Origin: an uncultured Muribaculaceae bacterium
GTDB taxonomy: Bacteria > Bacteroidota > Bacteroidia > Bacteroidales > Muribaculaceae
DNA length: 64,000 bases
Assembly (NCBI GenBank): GCA_910588035.1
Contig: CAJUPY010000011.1
Span: forward strand, 9,315-73,314
Reading direction: 5' to 3'
Shown here: positions 46,103 to 54,954 of the stretch, in pieces
Layout of the letters: every line of letters begins with the position of its first letter
Numbering within the stretch: position 1 is the stretch's first letter
Made by a program: the position numbers and the translations under genes
The notes under the pieces: model-generated
Told to the model about the DNA's origin: nothing
Database searches by the model: none
The model's input: the letters and a program-made list of their open reading frames with translations, nothing else

Positions 46103-47778
46103 TTCTTGAAAAAATCACTCTGCTCGCCGTCGCTCTTTCAATGGCAATAGCCACAGCAGACGCACAGAGCAACTACCGTTCGACACAAAAAGTCAAAGAC
46201 CGTAAAAACACCAACATAAACGGCGTGGTCGAGTGCGACGGAAATGCCGTGGCCGGGGTCGTGGTCTCTGACGGTTACGAGACGACTGTCACCGATAAAA
46301 ACGGACGATATTGGTTGAACTCACGGAAGCTCAATCCTCAGATATTCATTTCCGTACCCTCAGGCTATGAGGCGGTCAGCGACGATGTAGTGCCGGGCTT
46401 CTGGGCCGACATTACCTCCGGAGTCGACAAAACCGAACGCCACGACTTCAATCTCACGAAAACCGACAACCGGCGTCATGCGATGATAGTCTTCACAGAC
46501 CCTCATTTCTGCAACACACGCAACGACATCTCCACCTTCACGGAAACATGTATGCCGGTCATCAACAACGTAGTCTCTAAAATGAGAAATGACAGCATAA
46601 CCGTCTATTCAATGAATCTCGGCGACGCATCGTGGGACCGGCTGTGGTATGAAAATGATTTCAACATCGCCGACTTCAGAAAACTGCTGAACGACATCGA
46701 CTACCCCACCCCGCTCTACAACGTGATGGGAAACCACGACAACGACGGAGCGACAACACCCGGCGACTCCACAGACTTCAACGCCGCAAGACCTTACATG
46801 AAGGCTTTCGGTCCGAGATACTACTCATTCAACATCGGTGGCATACACTACATTGTTCTCGACAACATCGTCTATAAAAACGAAGGCCAACCACGCTTTG
46901 GCGGTAAAGGTCTCGCCGGAAGCTGCAACTACGATAAAGCGATAACTGACGAGCAACTCCGATGGCTTGAAAATGATCTGGCCCATGTCGACTACTCGAC
47001 TCCGTTGGTAATTGCGGCCCACATTCCGTTCTTCAAAAGCAAAAACGGGCTCGGAAAGAAATATACGCCCAATCTCGAGAACACCGACCGGCTGATGGAA
47101 ATTCTCAAAGGACACGATGAGGTGCATTTCCTGACCGGGCACACCCACTACAACACTTTCTGCCGTATCTCCGATTCTCCGAACAAAGTTGTGGAACACA
47201 ACATTGCCGGAACCTGTGGCGCATGGTGGTACACGAGTGCGGCCGGATATGGTATAATATGTCCCGACGGACGTCCGGGAGGGTTCACTGTTTTCAATGC
47301 CGAAGACAGAAATCTGTCGTGGGACTTCATCGCCTATGACGCACCCGATGAGAAATTCAACACAATCGACATAAACTCGGTCAAAGAGTTTTATGACAAC
47401 AGCGGAGAACTGAAGATTTTCCGGAAACACTATCCACGTTGGTCTGACTACAGCGATGAGCCCGACAATCAGGTCTACATCAACGTGTGGGCGTGGGAGC
47501 CAGGTTGGAAAGTCAGCGTGACAGAAAACGGCAAGGAGCTGCCGGTCGAGCATCTGTCGCTCGAATCGCCCAACTATGCAACGACCTACATGCTGTGGAA
47601 AACAGTCTGGATCGAGCAATATCCCGAATCATATGCCAAACCCCGCAAAGAGGCCATGTTCCGCACTGTCGCATCAGCCAAAGACACACCTCTCGAAATC
47701 ACAGTCACCGACTCATTCGGCAATGAATACAGGCAGTCGATGATCCGTCCAAAGAAATTTTCTCCTGCAATAAAATAA
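46099..47778 (+). CDS. Secreted calcineurin-like phosphoesterase with N- and C-terminal accessory domains
   Basis: This 559-aa exported enzyme (signal peptide ending TADAQS) has an N-terminal MetallophosN-like beta domain (about 38-115; GVVECDGNAVAGVVVSDG), a metallophosphatase core (about 128-380) with TDPHFC, NLGDASWD, GNHDN, AHIPF and GHTHYN motifs, and a C-terminal MetallophosC-like domain (about 395-555). The metal ligands are all present. Substrate unknown; relatives include periplasmic phosphodiesterases. The upstream gene overlaps by 4 bp and the next follows after 8 nt, so transporter, phosphoesterase and FAD oxidoreductase form one operon. Confidence 0.88.
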   Translation: MILEKITLLAVALSMAIATADAQSNYRSTQKVKDRKNTNINGVVECDGNAVAGVVVSDGYETTVTDKNGRYWLNSRKLNPQIFISVPSGYEAVSDDVVPGFWADITSGVDKTERHDFNLTKTDNRRHAMIVFTDPHFCNTRNDISTFTETCMPVINNVVSKMRNDSITVYSMNLGDASWDRLWYENDFNIADFRKLLNDIDYPTPLYNVMGNHDNDGATTPGDSTDFNAARPYMKAFGPRYYSFNIGGIHYIVLDNIVYKNEGQPRFGGKGLAGSCNYDKAITDEQLRWLENDLAHVDYSTPLVIAAHIPFFKSKNGLGKKYTPNLENTDRLMEILKGHDEVHFLTGHTHYNTFCRISDSPNKVVEHNIAGTCGAWWYTSAAGYGIICPDGRPGGFTVFNAEDRNLSWDFIAYDAPDEKFNTIDINSVKEFYDNSGELKIFRKHYPRWSDYSDEPDNQVYINVWAWEPGWKVSVTENGKELPVEHLSLESPNYATTYMLWKTVWIEQYPESYAKPRKEAMFRTVASAKDTPLEITVTDSFGNEYRQSMIRPKKFSPAIK

Positions 47779-47786
47779 ACAAATTC

Positions 47787-49091
47787 ATGAATTTTATAAC
47801 TCAAACAAAAAACGTCCCCGTCATAGGCGACTTCGATGTCATCGTTTGCGGGGGCGGACCCGGCGGCATAATGGCCGCATTAGCCGCTGCCAAAGGTGGA
47901 GCACGTACCGCTTTGATCGAACGATATGGATTTCTCGGCGGCATGCCGACAGCCGGACTGGTCGCCCCGATCAGCGTATTCAACTACAATGGCCGGCGCA
48001 TAATCGACGGTCTTCCCTGGAAATTTGTCGAGAGACTCATGGAAATAGACGGAGCAGTTGAAGAAAAGCCATTGGGAAACATAACATTCTCTCCCGAGAA
48101 ATATAAACTGATAGCCCAGAGAATGCTCCTTGAAGAAGGTGTGACGCTTTTCCTCCACTCCTATATAACCGGCTGCAAAACCAAACCGGACAAGTCGGTG
48201 ACACATGTCATCTTCGAAAATAAAAGTGGTGCACAGGCTCTTTCAGGAAAATATTTCATCGATGCGACCGGCGACGCCGATCTGTCGTTCATGGCCGGTG
48301 TGCCGATGCAGCCCGAAGGCCGACTGCAACCCCCGTCGCTGATCTTCATGCTCTCGGATGTCGACACCGATGCGTTGCCGATGATCCGACACTCACGGCA
48401 AGGAGTCAACTACCACGACCTCGACATGCGCGACATTTTGACTGAACTGGCAAAAAAAGAAGAGGTACCCGTCTTTGGCGGACCGTGGTATTGCGGAATC
48501 CTCGTCAAGGGAATCGTTCTGATAAACATGACGAGAACACAGGTCGATATGCTTGACAATCGTCAGGCTACCGATGCCGAATGCCTGCTCCGCGAGCATG
48601 TCCACCGCTTTACCGAACTGCTGAAAAAACACGTTCCTCAATTTAGAAACGCAACCCTCATCGCGACAGCGCCTCAGGCAGGAGTGCGCGAGACGCGCCG
48701 CATAATCGGCGAACATATTCTGACTGCCGACGAATACCTCAACCATGTCAATTTCCCCGACGCCATCTCCCGTGGGTGTCACCCTGTTGACATTCATGCA
48801 TCGGAATCGACAAGCCAGCGGTGTGAGTTTCTCAAAGACGCGGCCTTCGTGCCTTACCGGTCGCTTATCGCCCCCGGATACCCGAATCTGTTGATTGCAA
48901 GCCGTTCTCTGTCGGCCGACAATGTCGCCTCAGCGTCACTCCGTGTGCAGGCATCGGTCATGGGTATCGGACAGGCTGCCGGAGCTGCCGCTGCACAATG
49001 CATAGCCGACGGAGACATTCCCGTCAACAAAATCGACACCGACCGTCTCAGAGACACCCTTATAGCTTACGGGGCAAACCTGACACACTGA
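47787..49091 (+). CDS. FAD-dependent oxidoreductase 1
   Basis: This 434-aa cytoplasmic protein has a Rossmann FAD-binding start (VIVCGGGPGGIMAALAAAKGG, GxGxxG type, split), IERYGFLGGMPTAGLV, YFIDATGDADLSFMAGV, GVRETRRIIGEH and the C-terminal FAD segment LLIASRSLSADNVASASLRVQ. It fits the FAD_oxidored family, whose substrates are poorly known. It is the last gene of the symporter-phosphoesterase operon. A paralogue of similar size lies next to it, convergent (49172), sharing the same N- and C-terminal motifs. Confidence 0.88.
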   Translation: MNFITQTKNVPVIGDFDVIVCGGGPGGIMAALAAAKGGARTALIERYGFLGGMPTAGLVAPISVFNYNGRRIIDGLPWKFVERLMEIDGAVEEKPLGNITFSPEKYKLIAQRMLLEEGVTLFLHSYITGCKTKPDKSVTHVIFENKSGAQALSGKYFIDATGDADLSFMAGVPMQPEGRLQPPSLIFMLSDVDTDALPMIRHSRQGVNYHDLDMRDILTELAKKEEVPVFGGPWYCGILVKGIVLINMTRTQVDMLDNRQATDAECLLREHVHRFTELLKKHVPQFRNATLIATAPQAGVRETRRIIGEHILTADEYLNHVNFPDAISRGCHPVDIHASESTSQRCEFLKDAAFVPYRSLIAPGYPNLLIASRSLSADNVASASLRVQASVMGIGQAAGAAAAQCIADGDIPVNKIDTDRLRDTLIAYGANLTH

Positions 49092-49113
49092 TCATCAAGA
49101 CATTCAAACATGA

Positions 49114-49154
49114 CAAGCGAGATTGCAACCACCATAATGGAACAATCTCGCTTG
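49114..49154. terminator. Bidirectional terminator between the FAD oxidoreductase genes
   Basis: CAAGCGAGATTG (49114-49125) pairs with CAATCTCGCTTG (49143-49154), a perfect 12-bp stem with a 17-nt loop, between convergent genes. T runs are weak. Confidence 0.65.
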
Positions 49155-49171
49155 CTATGTTTCTTAAAGTG

Positions 49172-50473
49172 TTAATCAAACAGCTCTATGCCGGATTCTG
49201 TCATCACCTTCTGAAGTTCTTTCACGTCAAGTTCACGGGTCTGACAATCTTTTTCTGCACAGAGTGCAGCCGCGATTCCGACAGCTTCGCCCATTGCCAT
49301 GCAGATCGACATCACGCGATAGGAGGCATGAGCACGGTGAGTACCCGATATACAACGTCCCGCAACATAGAGATTTGTCAATCCGAGTGGCACGAAACAA
49401 CGGTAAGGCAAATCGTATGGCTTGCAATACTGAATCTTCTCCTCTGCCTGACCGGCTCCTGCCGGATTGTGGATATCGACAATGAACTCAGCATTGTGCA
49501 CTATCACATCGTCAAAACGCTTGCCATCGGCAAGCTCCTCGGCCGTAATGACATAATCGCCCATGACCCGCCGTGTTTCCCTCACACCGGTCGTGGTGCC
49601 GCTGCCGACACAACGACAGTTCTCATAACCCGGAACATTCTTTCTGAAGAAATTGACAAGCATCTCTATCTGTCGGCGAAGTTCGAGATCAGCCGGATAG
49701 ATGTCGCCGACCTTGGTTATGTCGACGCCATTGGCCTGGGTTGTGTTCACCTGACGTTCACCGCGGTTGACCGACGGGTGAAGTCTGACAGCGGCAAGAT
49801 GCGGCGGCAGCTTGCCCTCTTCGGCACACCGTCTGCAGTAATCGAGAAATCTCTCATCTCCAAGTTTGACATCGTCCACATCACCGATACATATAATTGC
49901 CTTCGACTCGTCGACTCCGTCAATGGTAAACTCGAGCGTCACAGGCTGCATCAGCCCATCTTCCCGACCCTTCGCGACTTCAGCTCCGGCCAGTGTCGCG
50001 AGAATTCCGTCACCGGTAGCATCAATAAAAACCTTGGCCGTCAGTGCGAAGTTCCCTTCATTGGTAGCAAGTATTATTCCCGTGATCTTACCGCCCTCTC
50101 TGACAACATCAAAGACGGAACTCTGCAAATAGACATCGATGTTGTCATGGTTAACAAACTCAGACAACACGAGCTTCGCATTTTCAAAATCGTGGGCACG
50201 CCCGGTTTCTCCGATCATGTCGTTTTCGGGAACACCAAGCAGTCTGACTATCTCGTCGCGCATCGTGCCGCGTCCGACCATTCCGAGTATCGGACCGACA
50301 TAACCGACGGTGAGATTGCCGCCGACAACACCATATCTTTCGATCAAAGCGACTTTGGCCCCCTTTCGGGCTGCCGCGACTGCCGCACAGATGCCGGCCG
50401 GACCGGCACCTGCGACAATCACGTCATAGCTGTTTTTAACGGAGAGAGTTTTTTCGTAGTGGAGAGTTGTCAT
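49172..50473 (-). CDS. FAD-dependent oxidoreductase 2
   Basis: A 433-aa homologue of the convergent neighbour, with FAD motifs VIVAGAGPAGICAAVAAARK, IERYGVVGGNLTVGYVGP, FIDATGDGILATLAGAEV, TGVRETRRVMGDYVI and LYVAGRCISGTHRAHASYRV. ATG 50473 was chosen over TTG 50488, which would overlap glyA. It begins 4 nt after the glyA stop, so it is the last gene of the pyrB operon. Family and cofactor are clear; substrate is not. Confidence 0.87.
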   Translation of the reverse strand: MTTLHYEKTLSVKNSYDVIVAGAGPAGICAAVAAARKGAKVALIERYGVVGGNLTVGYVGPILGMVGRGTMRDEIVRLLGVPENDMIGETGRAHDFENAKLVLSEFVNHDNIDVYLQSSVFDVVREGGKITGIILATNEGNFALTAKVFIDATGDGILATLAGAEVAKGREDGLMQPVTLEFTIDGVDESKAIICIGDVDDVKLGDERFLDYCRRCAEEGKLPPHLAAVRLHPSVNRGERQVNTTQANGVDITKVGDIYPADLELRRQIEMLVNFFRKNVPGYENCRCVGSGTTTGVRETRRVMGDYVITAEELADGKRFDDVIVHNAEFIVDIHNPAGAGQAEEKIQYCKPYDLPYRCFVPLGLTNLYVAGRCISGTHRAHASYRVMSICMAMGEAVGIAAALCAEKDCQTRELDVKELQKVMTESGIELFD

Positions 50474-50477
50474 CAAT

Positions 50478-51758
50478 TCAATAAGCAAACATCGGATAAT
50501 CTTTCATTGTCTCGTTCACCTTCTCGCGCACCGATGCAATCACGCTCTCGTTTTCAGGATTTGAAAGAACGGTGTCGATCATCTCGACAATCTCACCCAT
50601 GAGCTCTTCTTTGGCACCGCGGGTTGTGATCGCAGGTGTTCCGAGACGGATTCCCGAAGTCTGGAACGGCGAACGAGAATCAAACGGAACCATATTTTTG
50701 TTGGCTGTGATGTCGGCCTCTACAAGTACACGCTCGGCCACCTTTCCGGTCAGCTCGGGGAACTTGGTGCGCAGATCGACCAGAATGCAGTGATTGTCGG
50801 TTCCACCCGAAACGATCTTGTATCCCTTGTCGGCCATTGCCTGAGCCATGACGGCTGCGTTTTTCTTGACCTGGGTCTGATATTCCTTGAAAGACGGCTT
50901 CAGAGCCTCTCCAAAGGCAACAGCCTTGGCTGCGATGACATGCTCGAGCGGTCCGCCCTGGACTCCGGGGAACACAGCCGAGTCTATCAACGACGACATC
51001 ATTCTGACCTCGCCTTTCTTGGTGACCTTGCCAAACGGATTCTCGAAATCCTTACCCAGCAAGATCAAGCCGCCACGCGGACCACGAAGAGTCTTGTGGG
51101 TCGTCGAGGTGACAATGTGGGCATACTTGACAGGGTTGTCAAGAAGGCCTGCTGCTATCAATCCGGCCGGATGCGCCATGTCAATCATCAGAATTGCACC
51201 GACCTCATCCGCTATGCGACGCATGCGGGCATAATCCCATTCACGGCTGTAAGCACTCGCTCCGCCGACAATCAGCCTGGGACGCTCGCGAAGAGCGATC
51301 TCTTCCATTTGATCGTAATCGACGAGACCCGTGTCTTCCTTTACATTATATTCAAGTGCATTGAACATCAATCCCGAGAAGTTGACGGGGCTGCCATGTG
51401 AGAGGTGGCCTCCGTGTGAAAGATTGAGTCCGAGAAACTTGTCGCCCGGATTAAGCACCGTCATGAAGACCGCCATGTTTGCCTGTGCTCCGGAGTGGGG
51501 CTGAACATTGGCATACTCAGCTCCAAAAAGCTCCTTGATTCGGTCAATGGCAACTGTCTCGGCCTCATCAACGACCTGGCAGCCGCCATAATAACGATGT
51601 CCGGGATAACCTTCGGCATATTTGTTGGTCAAACATGACCCCATGGCCTGCATCACCTCGTCGCTGACGAAGTTTTCTGATGCGATCAGCTCGATGCCTT
51701 TTTTCTGGCGTTGGTGTTCACGTTCGATAATGTCGAAAATCACTTTGTCTTTTTCCAT
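50478..51758 (-). CDS. glyA: Serine hydroxymethyltransferase
   Basis: PLP enzyme interconverting serine and glycine while charging tetrahydrofolate with a one-carbon unit used for purine and thymidylate synthesis. The 426-aa protein starts MEKDKVIFDIIEREHQ at ATG 51758 (an upstream in-frame extension is inside the preceding gap). Key motifs are ELIASENFVSDEV, TNKYAEGYPGHRYYGG, the PLP lysine motif STTHKTLRGPRGG, and GIRLGTPAITTRG. Length is normal. Gap to the flavin reductase upstream is 7 nt. Confidence 0.96.
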   Translation of the reverse strand: MEKDKVIFDIIEREHQRQKKGIELIASENFVSDEVMQAMGSCLTNKYAEGYPGHRYYGGCQVVDEAETVAIDRIKELFGAEYANVQPHSGAQANMAVFMTVLNPGDKFLGLNLSHGGHLSHGSPVNFSGLMFNALEYNVKEDTGLVDYDQMEEIALRERPRLIVGGASAYSREWDYARMRRIADEVGAILMIDMAHPAGLIAAGLLDNPVKYAHIVTSTTHKTLRGPRGGLILLGKDFENPFGKVTKKGEVRMMSSLIDSAVFPGVQGGPLEHVIAAKAVAFGEALKPSFKEYQTQVKKNAAVMAQAMADKGYKIVSGGTDNHCILVDLRTKFPELTGKVAERVLVEADITANKNMVPFDSRSPFQTSGIRLGTPAITTRGAKEELMGEIVEMIDTVLSNPENESVIASVREKVNETMKDYPMFAY

Positions 51759-51765
51759 TTTTAAT

Positions 51766-52347
51766 CTATTTTGTTTGATTGCTTTTCTTCTTTTTAACAC
51801 TCCAGCCAAAATGTCCGATCTCGTCACCAAGCGTGTAATAACGGCCGTGGCTGTAACTGATCAGTTTTGCCGACTCAAGATCAAAAGCACCGGTCGACGG
51901 GTCGATATAGCGTTCGTCTGCAAGCACATTGACCACCTCGGCGATAAACATGTCGTGTGTCCCGAGGCTCATGATCGATTTAACCCTGCATTCGATTGAA
52001 ATCGGCGACTCGCCGATGCACGGACATCCGACACCGACACCTTCACATTTGGTCAGTCCGGTCTCTTTCCACTTGTCATGATCGCGTCCCGACCTTACAC
52101 CGATCCAATCGGTGCTACGTGCCATTGCCTCTGTCGTCAGATTGATCGTGAACTCCATTGACTCCTTGATCAATCCGTAACTGTGACGCTCGGGCCTGAC
52201 CGAAATATAGCACATGGCCGGATCAGAGCAGATCGTGCCTGTCCATGCGACAGTGATCAGATTGCTCTCTCCCTCGAAACTACCGCAACTGACGATGACT
52301 GCCGGCAGCGGATAAATCATTGTTCCGGGACGCCAGTTCTGCTTCAT
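51766..52347 (-). CDS. Flavin reductase-like (FMN-binding split-barrel) protein
   Basis: This 193-aa protein matches the flavin reductase-like domain family: YPLPAVIVSCGSFEGESNLI, WTGTICSDPAMCYISVRPERHSY, EFTINLTTEAMARSTD and EAEVVNV-like AEVVNVLADERY. Members reduce flavins with NAD(P)H or are FMN-dependent oxidoreductases. Its place in a pyrB-pyrI-glyA-FAD oxidoreductase operon suggests it may supply reduced flavin, but there is no direct evidence. The C-terminus ends in a Lys-rich KKKKSNQTK. Confidence 0.85.
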   Translation of the reverse strand: MKQNWRPGTMIYPLPAVIVSCGSFEGESNLITVAWTGTICSDPAMCYISVRPERHSYGLIKESMEFTINLTTEAMARSTDWIGVRSGRDHDKWKETGLTKCEGVGVGCPCIGESPISIECRVKSIMSLGTHDMFIAEVVNVLADERYIDPSTGAFDLESAKLISYSHGRYYTLGDEIGHFGWSVKKKKSNQTK

Positions 52348-52358
52348 AGCCTTACCGT

Positions 52359-52820
52359 TCAGAGAATGGTGGCGTTAAGTGTGTTGACCGAATGTCCGCA
52401 ATAATGGCAACGTATGATGCCCTCGTTGCGGTCCACAACATGAAAACGCGTTTTCATCGGCTCGTTGTTGGTGATGCACTTCGGATTATCACACTTCACA
52501 AGGCCGACGATCGTCTCCGGCAAAACCACCGGAAGTTTCTCAACCACCTCGAAGTCACGTATTATGTTGATAACGGCCGTCGGGGCAATCAGAGCGATTC
52601 GGTTCAATACCGCCTCCGGGAAAAACACATCGGCCACTTTGATGATGCCCTTTGCTCCCAATTTTTTGCTGTCGAGATTATTTCCTATCGTGAGCTGGGT
52701 GGTCAGACCCTCGATGCCGAGGATTCTTACCGCCTTAAACAACATTCTCGACGGAATGTGGTCTATTACTGTTCCGTTACGCAGCGCGGCGACTGCGAGC
52801 TCTTTTTTCGAAGTTGTCAT
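52359..52820 (-). CDS. pyrI: Aspartate carbamoyltransferase regulatory subunit
   Basis: PyrI binds the nucleotide effectors and holds the PyrB trimers in the ATCase holoenzyme. The 153-aa protein has the nucleotide-binding domain start KELAVAALRNGTVIDHIPS and the C-terminal zinc domain with four Cys (VKCDNPKCITN and CHYCGHSV). ATG 52820 lies 5 nt after the pyrB stop; an upstream TTG would overlap pyrB. Confidence 0.95.
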   Translation of the reverse strand: MTTSKKELAVAALRNGTVIDHIPSRMLFKAVRILGIEGLTTQLTIGNNLDSKKLGAKGIIKVADVFFPEAVLNRIALIAPTAVINIIRDFEVVEKLPVVLPETIVGLVKCDNPKCITNNEPMKTRFHVVDRNEGIIRCHYCGHSVNTLNATIL

Positions 52821-52825
52821 TGCGG

Positions 52826-53758
52826 TCAATCTTTTTGTGTTTTGAGTATATCGATGCCAAGCGCATTGCAGATCAGTGCCTGACGGGCATACAGCCCGTT
52901 CTGCGCCTGCTGGAAATAATATGCTTTTGGATTGTCGTCGACATCATACGCGATCTCGTTCACGCGGGGCAGCGGATGAAGAATCTTCAGATTGTCGCGT
53001 GAGTCGGAAAGCATCGCGTTGTTGAGACTGTAGAGATCTTTAACCCGCTCATACTCCATGATGTCGGTGAACCGCTCACGCTGAACCCTGGTCATGTAGA
53101 TGATGTCTGACGTGTTGATTATCTCTGGAGAGAAATCAGTGCTGACATTATATTTTATACCGTGCCTGTCACAGAACTCCATGTATTCGTCGGGCATGCG
53201 CAATTCGTTGCAGGCGACAAAATTGAACGTCGGATTGAAAAACCTCATCGCCATGAGCAACGAATGGACCGTGCGGCCATATTTGAGATCTCCGACCATT
53301 GTGATTGTCAGGTTGTCGAGATGCCCCTGCGTCTTGTAGATCGAATAAAGATCGAGCATCGTCTGCGAAGGATGCTGGTTTGAACCGTCGCCGGCATTGA
53401 TTATAGGAGTTTCCGTTACCTCTGTGGCATAAAGAGCCGCACCTTCAAGATAGTGACGCATGATGATCAAGTCGACATAGTTGCTCACCATGATTATAGT
53501 GTCCTTAAGCGTCTCTCCTTTTGAAGAACTTGTAGTGCTCGCGTCTGAAAATCCGATCACTCTCGCCCCCAGACGGTTGGCGGCTGTCTCAAAGCTCAGT
53601 CGAGTGCGGGTCGATGGCTCGAAAAACAGAGTGGCGACTACTTTTCCATCAAGAATCTTATGATTGGGATTTTCTTCAAAATAACGCGCCTGCTCGAGTA
53701 TGTGCAATATCTCCTCTTTACTCAGGTCGGCGATCGAAACAAGACTGTTTGCGTTCAT
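52826..53758 (-). CDS. pyrB: Aspartate carbamoyltransferase catalytic subunit
   Basis: Condenses carbamoyl phosphate with aspartate in pyrimidine synthesis. The 310-aa protein starts MNANSLVSIADLSKEEI at ATG 53758, with the carbamoyl-phosphate loop FFEPSTRTRLSFE, the mobile 80s loop DASTTSSSKGETLKDT, and HPLPRVNEI. It leads the five-gene operon pyrB-pyrI-flavin reductase-glyA-FAD oxidoreductase. Upstream in-frame sequence overlaps the promoter, so it is not part of the gene. Confidence 0.96.
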   Translation of the reverse strand: MNANSLVSIADLSKEEILHILEQARYFEENPNHKILDGKVVATLFFEPSTRTRLSFETAANRLGARVIGFSDASTTSSSKGETLKDTIIMVSNYVDLIIMRHYLEGAALYATEVTETPIINAGDGSNQHPSQTMLDLYSIYKTQGHLDNLTITMVGDLKYGRTVHSLLMAMRFFNPTFNFVACNELRMPDEYMEFCDRHGIKYNVSTDFSPEIINTSDIIYMTRVQRERFTDIMEYERVKDLYSLNNAMLSDSRDNLKILHPLPRVNEIAYDVDDNPKAYYFQQAQNGLYARQALICNALGIDILKTQKD

Positions 53759-53784
53759 TTCGCTTGCGGTTTTATTGGTTTGCG

Positions 53785-53792
53785 CAAAGTTA
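53785..53792 (-). promoter_or_regulatory. -7 box of the pyrBI operon
   Basis: Minus-strand TAACTTTG fits TAnnTTTG and lies 26 nt upstream of ATG 53758. Confidence 0.6.
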
Positions 53793-53929
53793 CAAACATT
53801 TTCCCGATTATAGCGTACAAATAATTTAATTCTATGCAATGAATCATATCTTTTTTTAACAACCGACGGAACCATACACACACTCTTGTTGTTACAATTA
53901 CATAACAAACAATGCAATAAGTGCCAACT

Positions 53930-54778
53930 ATGATACGAATACATGTTTTAGATACCGGGGCAGTCCACGTTTCGCCCTATGTTCCCTACGACAGCAACGG
54001 TGTCGGGAAAATGAAACTCATGGGAATCACCGTCCCCTCAAACCAATGGGTATGGCTGCCTGTGATGAGCTATCTGATCGAACATCCAAACGGTCTCGTT
54101 CTGGTCGACACAGGCTGGGACAGAAGAATAAGTCCGTCGGGCGAATTTGACAAACACACCCAACGCATAGTTCTCGGATCAAAAATGCTCGCGAGGGTCA
54201 ACCAGGGCATGCTGCCCGAAGGCAAAGCGATCGACGAACAGTTGCTGAAGCTCGGTTTCAGCGCACGCGACCTCGATTACGTCGTCATTACCCATCTCGA
54301 TTGCGACCACGTGAGCGGAATTCCGCAGGTCGCACATGCTAAACACATTCTTGTTTCCGACGACGAGATGCAGGCGGCTCTCAGCGGAACGACAACGAAC
54401 CGAATCCGCTATCAGTCATCGCTTTGGCGCGATGTTCCACTGACTCTCTATCAGTGGAACAGCGACCGCGGACCATTCAACCGTTCCTACGACCTGTTCG
54501 GTGACCATTCTGTAGAATTGATCAATCTCCCCGGCCACAGCAACGGACTCGTCGCCGTCAAAATAACCAACAACGAGGGCAAATATGTTTTGCTGACATC
54601 CGATGCCGCATACTCCCAGAAATCTTGGCGAGAGATGATTCTCCCGGGAATTTTCACCAACCGCAACGACCAGCTGAAATCACTACGTTGGATCAGGGAA
54701 GAAAGCCTCGCCCCGAACTGCCTCGCCTCGCTATCTACACACGATCCTGATGTAGAACCCCACGTCATCGAATTCTGA
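53930..54778 (+). CDS. Metallo-beta-lactamase-fold hydrolase, AHL-lactonase-like
   Basis: This 282-aa cytoplasmic protein has the two-metal MBL signature HLDCDHVSG (HxDxDH), PGHSNG and SDAAY, and an overall layout (VMSYLIEHPNGLVLVDTGWD) like the N-acyl homoserine lactonase group. Such enzymes open lactone rings or hydrolyse esters and thioesters, but the fold is used for many substrates and Bacteroidales are not known AHL signallers, so the quenching role is uncertain. ATG 53930 was preferred over GTG 53921. Divergent from pyrB. Confidence 0.82.
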   Translation: MIRIHVLDTGAVHVSPYVPYDSNGVGKMKLMGITVPSNQWVWLPVMSYLIEHPNGLVLVDTGWDRRISPSGEFDKHTQRIVLGSKMLARVNQGMLPEGKAIDEQLLKLGFSARDLDYVVITHLDCDHVSGIPQVAHAKHILVSDDEMQAALSGTTTNRIRYQSSLWRDVPLTLYQWNSDRGPFNRSYDLFGDHSVELINLPGHSNGLVAVKITNNEGKYVLLTSDAAYSQKSWREMILPGIFTNRNDQLKSLRWIREESLAPNCLASLSTHDPDVEPHVIEF

Positions 54779-54807
54779 TCACCGCCTCCCCCACTCTGTC
54801 CGACAAT

Positions 54808-54855
54808 TTAACCGCACCCCAAAAGTTGAAGAAGAGACTTTTGGGGTGCGGTTAA
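54808..54855. terminator. Bidirectional terminator after the MBL gene
   Basis: A perfect 19-bp stem (54808-54826 and 54837-54855), CCGCACCCC at its core, 29 nt after the MBL stop. Confidence 0.85.
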
Positions 54856-54885
54856 TTTACTTACTAAATTTTCTACATGTCATTA

Positions 54886-54932
54886 AAACAACAGGGCCAC
54901 CTGAAGATGTTTCAGGCAACCCCGCTGTTTTT
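54886..54932 (-). terminator. groEL terminator
   Basis: Imperfect stem with AACAGC/CCTGTT-type ends and an inner CCTGAAAC/TTCAGG helix, flanked by A and T runs; on the minus strand it ends in T-rich sequence after groEL. Confidence 0.6.
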
Positions 54933-54954
54933 TAATGAGTTCTATTGACGTTGA

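Noticed and set aside
48998..50602. 534-codon plus-strand ORF opposite the second FAD oxidoreductase
   Set aside because: It is antisense to a clear enzyme gene with family motifs, shows no recognisable domain or hydrophobic pattern, and spans two genes' regulatory borders.
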